Part shown: positions 28,221 to 36,062 of the stretch, piece after piece | Numbering within the stretch: the first letter of the stretch is position 1 | Layout: every line of letters starts with the position of its first letter | NCBI GenBank assembly: GCA_947168855.1 | Contig: CAMVNO010000002.1 | Location: 294,752-358,751 of the forward strand | DNA length: 64,000 bases | DNA from: an uncultured Clostridia bacterium | GTDB lineage: Bacteria > Bacillota > Clostridia > Christensenellales > CAG-138 | Direction of reading: 5' to 3' | Made by a program: the position numbers and the translations under genes | Notes under the pieces: generated by a model | What the model was told of the DNA's origin: nothing | The model's database searches: none | What the model saw: only the letters and a program-made list of their open reading frames with translations

Positions 28221-29004
28221 TGTTCATCACCTCCTTTGCAAGAGCTTCATATGCCATTGCGACTTTCCCGCGCGGATCATAAGCAAAGATTCTTTTACCG
28301 TATAAACTACATTCTGAAGCGCGTACGGAATGGGGAATCTGAGCTTTCAGGATCGGAATATGCTGTCCGATTCCCTGCTGCAAAGACAGAATAATGTCTT
28401 TTGCGTTATTGGTTCGATTGTCAACCATGGTCAACAGAATACCGTCGATGCGAAGTTTCTGATTGATGCTTCGTTTTACGCGGGAGACGGAGCGCAGCAG
28501 AAGATCCAATCCCTTTGCGGAAAGAAAGCTCGGTTGCGATGGAATAATTACGCTGTCCGCTGTGACAAGCGTATTAATCGCCATCATGCCAAGCGATGGC
28601 ATTCCATCGATCAGAACATAATCATAGTCCTTGCGAACGGCATCCACATACGTTTTCAGAACGTATTCCCGGCTCATGACATTGAACAGCGAGATTTCAA
28701 CACCGGATAGCTCAATATTCGATGGCATAAAGTCAATACCTTCTGCGTGATGCAGGATTCCTTCTCTGGGATCAAATGCCTTGTCCTGTATGATGTTCCC
28801 CATTATTGTTGCAAGTGTAATTTCTAGCTCATCCGGCTTTTGTAATCCAAGATCAAACGTAAGACTACCTTGCGGGCCGGCGTCTATCAGCAGTACCCGT
28901 TTTCCCGCTCTTGCGAGCGCTGCTCCTAGGTTAATTGCCGTTGTAGTCTTTCCGACTCCTCCTTTCTGATTAGTGATTGCAAAAACGATTAGATTATTCA
29001 ACAC
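28174..29004 (-). CDS. parA: ParA family partition ATPase
   Basis: A 276-residue deviant-Walker ATPase. Residues ~10-22 carry TNQKGGVGKTTTAIN. The Walker A' segment reads LLIDAGPQGSL, where most ParA proteins have D-x-D-P-Q. Walker B is DYVLIDGMPSLGMM (~125). The start is GTG 29004, five bases after AAAGGAG; TTG 29001 is equally possible. A 13-base palindrome, a leader hairpin and a TATAAT promoter lie upstream. Works with ParB in segregation or maintenance of the excised element. Confidence 0.93.
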   Translation of the reverse strand: MLNNLIVFAITNQKGGVGKTTTAINLGAALARAGKRVLLIDAGPQGSLTFDLGLQKPDELEITLATIMGNIIQDKAFDPREGILHHAEGIDFMPSNIELSGVEISLFNVMSREYVLKTYVDAVRKDYDYVLIDGMPSLGMMAINTLVTADSVIIPSQPSFLSAKGLDLLLRSVSRVKRSINQKLRIDGILLTMVDNRTNNAKDIILSLQQGIGQHIPILKAQIPHSVRASECSLYGKRIFAYDPRGKVAMAYEALAKEVMNIERAKTDRSRNDGIR

Positions 29005-29045
29005 CTTACTCCTTTCTATTATGCTTGAATAATTACGTATGGCAT

Positions 29046-29058
29046 TATGATAATCATA
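29046..29058. promoter_or_regulatory. Palindrome upstream of parA, candidate operator
   Basis: A perfect 13-base dyad, TATGAT-A-ATCATA, lies about 40 bases upstream of the parA start in the leader. Its position suits autoregulation by ParA/ParB or another ICE regulator. No protein is shown to bind it. Confidence 0.45.
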
Positions 29059-29084
29059 GAATATCTAAATGCGTAGATTAGACA

Positions 29085-29122
29085 GAGCTGTTAAGAAACC
29101 CAATCGGGAGACTTAGCAGCTC
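29085..29122 (-). other. Leader hairpin upstream of parA
   Basis: GAGCTG and TAAG pair with CTTA and CAGCTC across a one-base bulge, enclosing a small CCC/GGG stem. There is no T-run, so it is not a terminator. It could stabilise the parAB mRNA or regulate it. Confidence 0.5.
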
Positions 29123-29152
29123 CTTGCAATGTGCTTTACTACAAGAATGTAA

Positions 29153-29182
29153 ATTATACAAGATTAGTATTTAGGCTCACAA
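29153..29182 (-). promoter_or_regulatory. Probable parAB promoter
   Basis: Minus strand -35 TTGTGA (29182-29177), an 18-base spacer and -10 TATAAT (29158-29153). The -35 falls within the last codons of the upstream phosphoesterase-NTPase gene, giving parAB a leader of about 140 bases. Confidence 0.55.
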
Positions 29183-32169
29183 TAATACTTGGTAATGAAG
29201 TCTTCTTTTAAGAGCGTTTTTTTGTCTAACATCATTTGGATAATCACTGCTGATTGAACGGGAAGATCTTTTCCAAGAATAAAACCACTAAAGTGCTTAA
29301 ATTGTTTATTGTATTTCCTTTCTATTGCTTTTGATAAGGCGGGATGAATTATATATGCGACTCGTTCGGTTGACTTAAGATCGTCGGATTCAACAAAATA
29401 GCTTATTTCACATGCATCCAAGAATTGCTGTTTGTCATTTTTGTTATTATTTGAATTATGCATAAGGTATCCAAGATAACCCATTTTATATAGCATAGTA
29501 AAAGGATGACGATTGCACTTTTGAGAGTTGCATCCCTCTTTAGGACAACAATCTAAGCCGTTAATTCTTTGGCATATTTTTTTGCAATCGTCCTCAAATA
29601 GTAGATTTCTATCTATTAGAGATAACAACTTTTCAAAATTTTGATTGTTTGCCCAATAGTTTGGTAGGTATTTTAGTTTCTCTGTATAATAAGATACATT
29701 AACTGTACTTTCAGCTTGATTATCACAATACGCAAGAGAAGCTGCTAATTCTTCTATTTTTTGTTTTACAGTTTCTTCGCGTTCGGATTCATTCTTACAA
29801 GCTTTAAACTCATCCAAATTTTGCGTAAGATATTCACCATATCGCTGTATATCACGACTTCTGTCAAAGGAATGTCGATAGATACATTCAAATAAGGTTT
29901 CAGTTTTATGACTGGAATCAGAATTTAAACAATAGGGATGGCAAAGCTTGTTTATCCCAACAAAAGCATAATCTTGGCGGCCTTGAATCGTTTTGCTGTT
30001 GCAATCAAAAAGAAAAGAGTCTTCTTGATGAGCTATGCACTCATAAAAAATTGTCTGCTGTTCTTTGTAAGTATATTTGAGCATTAATGTTTTGCTGCTA
30101 ATTTTCTGGTTTTGCTCTCCAAGTCGAGCTTCTTCACAATTAAAAGCTTCTTGCCTTATGGTATAGAATACACTTATTTCGCCATCAAACATTTCAAATA
30201 TCTTGGTTGAGGCGCACATTAGAGCTAACTGTAGATATTGCCAAATGTTAATATGAATAAGTTTTGTAGATATTGGGTTTTTATAAACTCTTAAGCTCAT
30301 ATTCCCATTTTCACTAGCGAACAGTTCACACCCATAACAGCATTCTTTATTTGTGCAGCCATTATTATTCCTATAACAAAAAGAAGTTCCTTTCTGTTGG
30401 TTGTTACACTTTTCAAAGCCATTTCTATAGTTACATGTTACACAGTCAGCAGGCGGTTCAGCATTAGTTTGCATTATCGATTGATCTACTTTATCAATGA
30501 ATATCGCGATTCTTTTTGAAGATGGCTTATATTTCTTTCTTACAGAAAACAGAGTAGTGCAAGCATTGTTCAAAAGCAAATTCGCTTTTGAGAGGGTGTT
30601 ACACCAGTTTTTATCTGCTAATATTCTATGAATAATCTCGTTTAGTTTTATCCTCTTTTCCTCTACGCACAAATCATAAATGTAAGAATAGTTTTCGTTG
30701 GACATTTCTCTTTCAAACGCTATTAGACCAGCTTTTTGAGGTAAAGTTATTCTGTTTACTTCTTTTATCATATAATTGATAGCATATATTTTTATTGTAT
30801 TCATCCATAATGCTATAAGATCATCAAAATTGTTTTTTGTTTGGAGTTGGACATATGTTTCAAAACTAACGCTTTCTGTTGCCCAATTGTTTGCTGTGCA
30901 GGGATGACTATAAAAAGGAAGGCACTGATACTTTTGAGAAGACTTAACTCGTTTTACTTGCAGTATAAATGTCTTTCCAATTCCTTTTACCGAAGAAACA
31001 CCTAGATAACTAGAATTGGGGTCAAAAAACTCTTTAAGATCATTGGTCGCAGTATATGAGTTAAATCTTGTTTGTTTTCCATTTGCAAGTTCTGCATCTG
31101 GAAGCCAAATGGATATAGGGGTTCCATTGTTAGACTTCTGTTTTTCTTGAGAAATCTGATTAGGGTTATCTATCTTGGATGTAGAGCTTGTACGTTGCAA
31201 ACTCAGATTATTAACGGACTTTTTATACCCGAGTAAAGGAAAACGATATTTTTCAATAATATTGTAGTAAAACTTGCTGGAAACTATAAAACCGTTTTCA
31301 GTATTATACTGATAGACTTGTACGTATACATTTCCATCGCTATTTGCACGATACTCAATAACAGATAAATCAGAATAATCATCTCCGGGTTGAATAGCTG
31401 ACTTACCACAGATTATTTCTGGAAAGGTTGTATTGGGATTATTAATTATATTTAGATTATTAATTTTTAATGTATGTTTATCACCGCAAAGAAATGCACT
31501 AGCATTTAAATTGCGAAGACAGGTTAGTAATCTTGTTTGATGGCTATCAAAAAGACTTTCAATTGGATGATGTGAAAGAACAATGATTGGTTTATGATCG
31601 ACATTTCTAATAGTGCTTAGCTTTTTTATGTCTACAATCTCTTTATGCGAATTGTTGCCGTTCGATATTAGTGCAGAATTAATGATGATAATTGTTATCT
31701 CGCTTCGCTTGCATACTATTATGTCAGCAGGTTTACTAATTCTATCATCATTTATGCTATTACCATAAAATTCGCGAACAAACTCTGAGTATTCTCTAAA
31801 AGCAGATAACAAATCATCTTCGGCATTGCCCATATATTGAGTGTAGAAGTCTGGGTTATCCGGTACCACCTGAGTTATTGCGGCTATTAATTCATCTCTT
31901 CGACGAAAATTATTAACATCGTGATTGCCGACAACTAAATAAACGTCTTTTTTATCAATTTTAAACACATTGATAATCTTATTTAAGAACTTCAGAGATT
32001 TTTCGTAACCTATTTTGTATTTTAAGTGTCTATAGTCTCCTGTAACGACCATAAAATTTGGAGAAAGGACTCTTGACAGATTTTCATAGTGCTGTATCAT
32101 TTGCTCCCAATCTGTTGAATCAAAAATGTGTAGATCTGATAATTGAATCCAGCTGAATTCCGTACCCAT
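29164..32169 (-). CDS. Calcineurin-like phosphoesterase fused to a P-loop NTPase with Cys clusters
   Basis: A 1,001-residue cargo protein. Residues 1-235 show metallophosphoesterase motifs in order: SDLH (D12, H14), TGDYRH (44-48), GNHD (81-84), SHH (199-201) and CGDKH (228-232). A Q/N-rich linker (~325-350) leads to a P-loop, VKGIGKT (394-400), and a Walker B, IAIFIDKVDQ (554-563). A later W-x-x-x-Q...TIRQEAF (643-676) recalls STAND-like NTPases. Eight Cys at 576-614 and C874/C875/C880/C885/H888 suggest metal-binding inserts. HPALSKAI (942-949) looks like the end of a helical or winged-helix region. Start ATG, with GGGGG nine bases upstream. DNA is visibly AT-rich. A defence function is inferred from architecture and location; exact family unknown. 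Confidence 0.78.
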   Translation of the reverse strand: MGTEFSWIQLSDLHIFDSTDWEQMIQHYENLSRVLSPNFMVVTGDYRHLKYKIGYEKSLKFLNKIINVFKIDKKDVYLVVGNHDVNNFRRRDELIAAITQVVPDNPDFYTQYMGNAEDDLLSAFREYSEFVREFYGNSINDDRISKPADIIVCKRSEITIIIINSALISNGNNSHKEIVDIKKLSTIRNVDHKPIIVLSHHPIESLFDSHQTRLLTCLRNLNASAFLCGDKHTLKINNLNIINNPNTTFPEIICGKSAIQPGDDYSDLSVIEYRANSDGNVYVQVYQYNTENGFIVSSKFYYNIIEKYRFPLLGYKKSVNNLSLQRTSSTSKIDNPNQISQEKQKSNNGTPISIWLPDAELANGKQTRFNSYTATNDLKEFFDPNSSYLGVSSVKGIGKTFILQVKRVKSSQKYQCLPFYSHPCTANNWATESVSFETYVQLQTKNNFDDLIALWMNTIKIYAINYMIKEVNRITLPQKAGLIAFEREMSNENYSYIYDLCVEEKRIKLNEIIHRILADKNWCNTLSKANLLLNNACTTLFSVRKKYKPSSKRIAIFIDKVDQSIMQTNAEPPADCVTCNYRNGFEKCNNQQKGTSFCYRNNNGCTNKECCYGCELFASENGNMSLRVYKNPISTKLIHINIWQYLQLALMCASTKIFEMFDGEISVFYTIRQEAFNCEEARLGEQNQKISSKTLMLKYTYKEQQTIFYECIAHQEDSFLFDCNSKTIQGRQDYAFVGINKLCHPYCLNSDSSHKTETLFECIYRHSFDRSRDIQRYGEYLTQNLDEFKACKNESEREETVKQKIEELAASLAYCDNQAESTVNVSYYTEKLKYLPNYWANNQNFEKLLSLIDRNLLFEDDCKKICQRINGLDCCPKEGCNSQKCNRHPFTMLYKMGYLGYLMHNSNNNKNDKQQFLDACEISYFVESDDLKSTERVAYIIHPALSKAIERKYNKQFKHFSGFILGKDLPVQSAVIIQMMLDKKTLLKEDFITKYYCEPKY

Positions 32170-33187
32170 AAGATTGCCCCCTTAATATAAATCAATTATA
32201 CTCCGTTTTTCGTAGTGCAAATCGCAAGACTCTAGAATAGATCAACGATAAACTTCACTTAAAGACGCTTGCATGGATTCTGTGAGGCATAAGGGGTGTT
32301 ATCAGCAACCCAAATAGCTTTACAACACCATCCGGAAGTCCTAAGCGGGTCAGTATTCATTTGCAAACGATTCCTTATAGTCGAGGCTTTGCACTAGAAA
32401 ACTGAAGTTATATAATATGGACACTATGTAATACGGAAAAGTCCATTCTCCTACGCTTATTATAAAATATATTATTCACGCGCATGGTTTAAAATAACAA
32501 TCAATATGGTTTATCATATCGACGGGTGTCATAAATAAGCTATGAATTAAATGAAAATGATACAAACGAGCGCTTATTATAGACGCTCGCAAAAAAGGAT
32601 ATCAATCAAAACATTTCGATTGAAAAACTAACGGTGATATTGCCCTTTTGCTATATGACTAGATATTCTATATGTATCATCCTTAACAAAAACACTATAA
32701 TTACAGCTTGTGGCTTATAGATGTTAATATAGTAACTAGATGAGCGAATGCAAACTGCTATACCTCCAGACTCTCGTATCTTTTCAAATTGAAAGATAAT
32801 TATTGAATGAATGATAGATGAAAGGTATCTTATTATGTTTTCACTAAATTTTGAAAACTGAACGAGCCTTTCAAGGTTTTGGCTGACCTACAACGGTGTT
32901 CGAAAGATCGTGTTGATTTTGTGAAAGCATTTCCTCAAACTTGTGGGACTGAACACCCGTGTTAGGATGAATAGCACAAACTATAACGTAGGATCCCTGT
33001 TAATAAGCAAAGCGCGATGCAACGAATATAGTATAAGCGCATATGCCATATCGGTATAAAAATGATCATATTGAAGAAGAAAGATATACTGCTTGCGAGT
33101 CTGTCCTACCTTCATTTTTTATAATGTCGTTCTTATGAGGTAGTAGCATACCCTGATTGCCTTGATCCTCGTATGCCTGAAAAAGTC
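32170..33187. other. AT-rich non-coding terminal region of the ICE
   Basis: About 1 kb with no convincing reading frame on either strand and no RNA gene recognised. It lies between the outermost cargo gene and the cotJC junction, so it is the ICE right end. It contains a TATAAT-like element (32195-32200, minus) suited to the cargo gene and a CGAGCG/CGCTCG hairpin (32567-32589). Integrase arm sites may lie here but none can be named. Confidence 0.5.
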
Positions 33188-33644
33188 AGTGATTTAGGGA
33201 CTTTTTGAGAGTCGGTAGCGAATCACTGGTTGCAGCATCGGCTGCCATGTCCTCGGAAAGGTCCGCGATCGGGTCGCCGGTGCAGGCAATGTACGCGGTG
33301 GTGAAGGGCACGCCGTTCGGATCGGCGGGGAAGACTCCGTACGAATGCATCGTGTAATAGCCGTCCAGTCCTGCCGCGGAGAGTTCCTCAAGGCTTGCGC
33401 CCTGCATGCACTGCGTGATCATCGTCGCGATCATCTCCCAGTGCGCGATCTCCTCCGTACCGATGTCGGTCAGCGTTGCACGGATGCGGTCGTCGGGCAT
33501 CGAGTAGCGCTGTGTGAGGTAGCGAAGCCCCGCGCCGAGCTCGGAATCCGGTCCGCCGTACTGCGCCATCAGAAGCTTCGCCATCTTCGGATCGGGCTTG
33601 GTGATGCGAACGGGGTATTCAAGTCTTTTTTCATAGATCCACAT
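33186..33644 (-). pseudogene. cotJC: cotJC, 3'-truncated by the ICE
   Basis: The start ATG 33644 has AGGAGG upstream and begins MWIYEKRLEYPV, the CotJC/manganese-catalase spore-coat opening. Homology runs through MAQYGGPDSELGAGLRYL, TDIGTEEIAHWEMIATMI and DPIADLSEDMAAD, about 137 residues. CotJC normally continues with EQKARxTY... to ~190-215 residues. Here the frame enters unrelated ICE sequence (AATSDSLPTLKKSLNH) and stops after 152 residues. The missing half holds the second Glu/His metal-ligand pair, so catalase activity should be lost. The rest is expected at the other ICE end, outside this window. Confidence 0.85.
33188..33245. other. ICE/chromosome junction with dyads (attachment site region)
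   Basis: Two inverted repeats flank the point where cotJC homology ends: AGTGATT (33188-33194) with AATCACT (33221-33227), and GCAGC-atcg-GCTGC (33232-33245). The second straddles the last cotJC-like codons (about 33,238). Dyads at this position suit a site-specific recombinase crossover, but the core can only be fixed by comparison with an empty site. Confidence 0.6.
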
Positions 33645-33657
33645 ATTGCTTACCTCC

Positions 33658-33909
33658 TCAATTCTGCCACGGCCATTTCTGGTAGACCCAGCTTCCGGCG
33701 TCGTGCGTGCTGTTGCCGAAGTTCTCAAGCGGACCGAAACGTTCGGTGTATTCCGCACAAAGACGCTTCAATGTTGCCGCGTAGCTGTTGAAATCGCTCA
33801 ATGCGTCGAGGTCTTCGGGATGCGTATCGAGATAGAGCTGCAGTTCGACGCAGGCAAAGCGTACCTCGCCGATCCTGCTCAAAAGCTCCTGTTCCGTATA
33901 GTTTGCCAT
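33658..33909 (-). CDS. cotJB: Spore coat protein CotJB
   Basis: An 83-residue protein with the CotJB pattern: a helix LLSRIGEVRFACVELQLYLDTHP followed by DALSDFNSYA and ending GSWVYQKWPWQN. Start ATG 33909 has GGAGG seven bases upstream. It lies between cotJA and cotJC at the usual short spacing. CotJB is a small structural coat component made in the mother cell and interacting with CotJC. Since cotJC is truncated, coat assembly of this module is likely altered. Confidence 0.9.
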   Translation of the reverse strand: MANYTEQELLSRIGEVRFACVELQLYLDTHPEDLDALSDFNSYAATLKRLCAEYTERFGPLENFGNSTHDAGSWVYQKWPWQN

Positions 33910-33911
33910 AT

Positions 33912-34178
33912 TCACACCTCCCGGTTCCTGCAGGCGGGATATTCGGAGACAAGCTCCGGGAAAAGCGTGCCGTGCGCCAGCGCTTCACAGGGGCAGAAGC
34001 CCGCACGGTACGCCTGATTCGGGAAATAGACGGTCGCAAGCGCGCAGCCGCCCGTCATGCCGCAGGCATTCATCGACGAGACAGTCCCCGCTGCAACGAC
34101 GTTATCGACCGTGGTGGGATCGACGGCGGGAATGCGGTCCGTAAAACAGCACCCGCCGTTTGCATAGGATTGTTGCAT
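33912..34178 (-). CDS. cotJA: Spore coat protein CotJA
   Basis: An 88-residue protein; start ATG 34178 is preceded by AGGAGG. The conserved C-terminal block is ALATVYFPNQAYRAGF...ALAHGTLFPELVSEYP, typical of CotJA. The N-terminal part is Cys/Gly-rich (YANGGCCFTDR). First gene of cotJABC. A minus-strand CATACGAT at 34214-34207 resembles the -10 of sporulation sigma-E/K promoters, 28 bases before the ATG; no clear -35 is seen. Confidence 0.85.
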   Translation of the reverse strand: MQQSYANGGCCFTDRIPAVDPTTVDNVVAAGTVSSMNACGMTGGCALATVYFPNQAYRAGFCPCEALAHGTLFPELVSEYPACRNREV

Positions 34179-34339
34179 GGTCTTTCCTCCTTGGTTCTTT
34201 ACTGCCATCGTATGAAATCCGTCGAAAAAGCGTGCTTCTATTTCGCCGCGCCTTTGCATAATCTGTCCAAACGGAACGGAGGTCGGCGGGAAGAATGTCG
34301 ATGGAGCTTCAAACGACAGAAAGGAGCAGGGGAGCGCGT

Positions 34340-34570
34340 ATGCTGTTTTCGGAGCTGAAATGCAGGGAGGTCATCAATGTGTGCACGGGGGAGCGCTACG
34401 GCAACGTGTGCGATCTCGTGTTCGATCCGTGTTCGGGCGAGGTGCAGGCGATCGTCGTGCCCGGCGGCACGCGGCTGTTCGGGCTCCTGAAGGGCAAGGA
34501 CGGAACGGTGATCCCGTTCTCGAAGATCAAAAAGCTCGGCGAGGACGTGATCCTGGTGGAGCTGCCGTAG
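34340..34570 (+). CDS. ymxH: YlmC/YmxH family sporulation protein (PRC-barrel)
   Basis: A 76-residue PRC-barrel protein: LFSELKCREVINVCTGERYG, VCDLVFDPCSGEVQAIVV, and VIPFSKIKKLGEDVILVEL. This is the normal form and length of the YlmC/YmxH family, conserved in spore-formers and expressed in sporulation. The chosen ATG has GGGGAG seven bases upstream; an earlier in-frame ATG would add 15 residues not seen in the family. Divergent from cotJABC. Confidence 0.88.
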   Translation: MLFSELKCREVINVCTGERYGNVCDLVFDPCSGEVQAIVVPGGTRLFGLLKGKDGTVIPFSKIKKLGEDVILVELP

Positions 34571-34675
34571 AAAACTTGAACAATCCGTAAATTCGGCGCG
34601 GGAGGGGACCGGATCCGGCTTCCGTGTGCTATACTATCATATTAAGTATGGCATACAAACAAGGAGGACAAGCCT

Positions 34676-35131
34676 ATGAAATGCCGGTATTGCGGAGGAA
34701 CGGACAGCAAGGTCATCGACTCGCGTCCGAATGAGGACGGCAGCGCGATCCGCCGCCGCAGAGAGTGCATCGGCTGCGGACGGAGATTCACCACATGGGA
34801 GCGCATCGAGGAGAATCCGGTCATGGTCGTCAAGCGCGACGGTCGGCGTGAGCCGTTCGAACGCGAAAAGGTCGCGGTCGGCATCCGCAAGGCATGCGAG
34901 AAGCGCCCGATCCCCGCGGACGTGCAGAACCGGCTGGTTGACGAGATCAGCCGCGAGATCAACAATTCTCTGGACGCCGAGGTCTCCACACAGGCGATCG
35001 GCGAGATGGTCATGAAAAAGCTCCGTGATGTGGACGAGGTCGCATATGTGCGTTTCGCGTCGGTCTATCGCGAGTTCAAGGATACGCAGACCTTCATGAA
35101 GGAGCTGCAGCGGCTTCTGGACGAGAAATGA
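34676..35131 (+). CDS. nrdR: Transcriptional repressor NrdR
   Basis: A 151-residue repressor of ribonucleotide reductase genes. The zinc ribbon MKCRYCGG...RECIGCGRRF is at residues 1-38 and the ATP-cone from ~47 (PVMVVKRDGRREPFEREK) to ~140. Length and motifs are standard. AGGAGG is nine bases upstream. Its stop overlaps the pgeF start (ATGA), making an operon. A TATACT element at 34630-34635 may be the -10 of its promoter. No nrd genes are in the window. Confidence 0.96.
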   Translation: MKCRYCGGTDSKVIDSRPNEDGSAIRRRRECIGCGRRFTTWERIEENPVMVVKRDGRREPFEREKVAVGIRKACEKRPIPADVQNRLVDEISREINNSLDAEVSTQAIGEMVMKKLRDVDEVAYVRFASVYREFKDTQTFMKELQRLLDEK

Positions 35132-36000
35132 CGCGCGAAGAGTTCTCTGCAATCTATCGTTCGATCGTTCCCGCACACGCGTATCGGGAAAAAAACGGCG
35201 TCGGTATCTATACGATCCCGGCGTTTTCGGCGTACCCGGACATCGACCACGGCTTTTCGGCGCGCACCGGCGGCGTTTCCGAGGGATGCTTCTCCTCGCT
35301 GAATCTGAGCTTCACGCGTCCGGAGCAGCGTGAGAACGTGATGGAAAACTACCGCATCTTCTGCAATGCGGCGGGGATTCCTCTGGACGGTATCGTTCTG
35401 GATACCTATGAGCACGGCACGACGGTGCTCTGCGTAAACCGCTTTGACTGCCGCAGGGGCTATGACCGCGATCCGCTGCCGTTCTGCGACGGGCTTGTGA
35501 CCGACGACCCGGAGATCACGCTTATCACGGGGCATGCGGACTGCATGGCGTTCTATTTTTACGACCCGGTGAAAAAGGGCATCGGACTGTGCCACGCGGG
35601 CTGGCGCGGCGCGCTTCACCGCATCGGCGCGGAGGTCATCAGAACGATGGAAACCGCCTGCGGTTCGGATCCGAAGGACATCGTCTGCGGCGTCGGACCT
35701 TCGATCTGCCCGAAATGCTTCGAGGTCGGCGACGACGTGGCGGAGAGCTTTGCGCTTGCGTTTCCGCAGTGCGATCTTCTGGGCGAGAACGAGAAGGGCA
35801 AAGCCACGGTCGATCTCTGGCAGGTCGCTGCGGCGCAGTTTCTGGAAAGCGGCATTGTCCCGGAACACATCCATCTGATGGGCGTCTGCACGTTTGAGGA
35901 CGAGCGGCTGTACTCACACCGGCGCGACAAGGGAAGGACCGGCGGCATGGCGGCGTTCCTGCGGCTTTTGCCGGACGGCGGAAAACGGGAAGACGGTTGA
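35128..36000 (+). CDS. pgeF: PgeF/YfiH family multicopper-oxidase-fold protein
   Basis: A 290-residue protein of the YfiH/laccase-domain family, now known as purine nucleoside phosphorylases or peptidoglycan editing factors. Family motifs are all present: HGFSARTGGVSEG (~50), the early LDTYEHGT, TGHADCMAFYF (~135), GLCHAGWRGALHRI (~155) and GPSICPKCFEV (~195). His and Cys ligands of the metal site are intact. Coupled to nrdR by an ATGA overlap. The next gene has its own promoter overlapping this stop codon. Confidence 0.92.
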   Translation: MTREEFSAIYRSIVPAHAYREKNGVGIYTIPAFSAYPDIDHGFSARTGGVSEGCFSSLNLSFTRPEQRENVMENYRIFCNAAGIPLDGIVLDTYEHGTTVLCVNRFDCRRGYDRDPLPFCDGLVTDDPEITLITGHADCMAFYFYDPVKKGIGLCHAGWRGALHRIGAEVIRTMETACGSDPKDIVCGVGPSICPKCFEVGDDVAESFALAFPQCDLLGENEKGKATVDLWQVAAAQFLESGIVPEHIHLMGVCTFEDERLYSHRRDKGRTGGMAAFLRLLPDGGKREDG

Positions 36001-36025
36001 CAAGCGCCGATAAAAAGTGTAGAAT
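35997..36025 (+). promoter_or_regulatory. Promoter of the SurA-like gene
   Basis: TTGACA (35997-36002), a 17-base spacer and TAGAAT (36020-36025). The -35 overlaps the pgeF stop codon. Start codon 38 bases downstream. Confidence 0.8.
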
Positions 36026-36062
36026 TCATAAGATTTCATTCCGAAATATGAGGAGATATAAA

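Larger units (their letters stand above)
1..33238. mobile_element. Integrative conjugative element, Tn1549/CTn-like, right-hand part
   Basis: A continuous minus-strand block carries a type IV secretion set (VirB4, VirB6, VirD4, PrgI, Maff2, PcfB, NlpC/P60), relaxase and MobC, a large ArdC/helicase protein with TnpV, a Toprim protein, ParAB and a SpaA surface protein. This gene set and order is typical of Clostridia ICEs related to Tn1549. The right boundary is placed where cotJC homology stops, about 33,238. The left end and the integrase are outside the window. Coding DNA is visibly AT-richer than the chromosome to the right, most strongly in the two cargo insertions (10.2-12.2 and 29.2-32.2 kb). 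The exact boundary is inferred. Confidence 0.85.

Noticed and set aside
32567..32589. CGAGCG/CGCTCG hairpin in the non-coding ICE terminus as a terminator
   Set aside because: No T-run in the needed direction and no upstream gene on that strand to terminate.
33186..33644. Short CotJC as a natural variant with a different C-terminus
   Set aside because: Similarity ends abruptly at a codon inside a conserved helix, beside dyads and the composition change; insertion is the simpler explanation.
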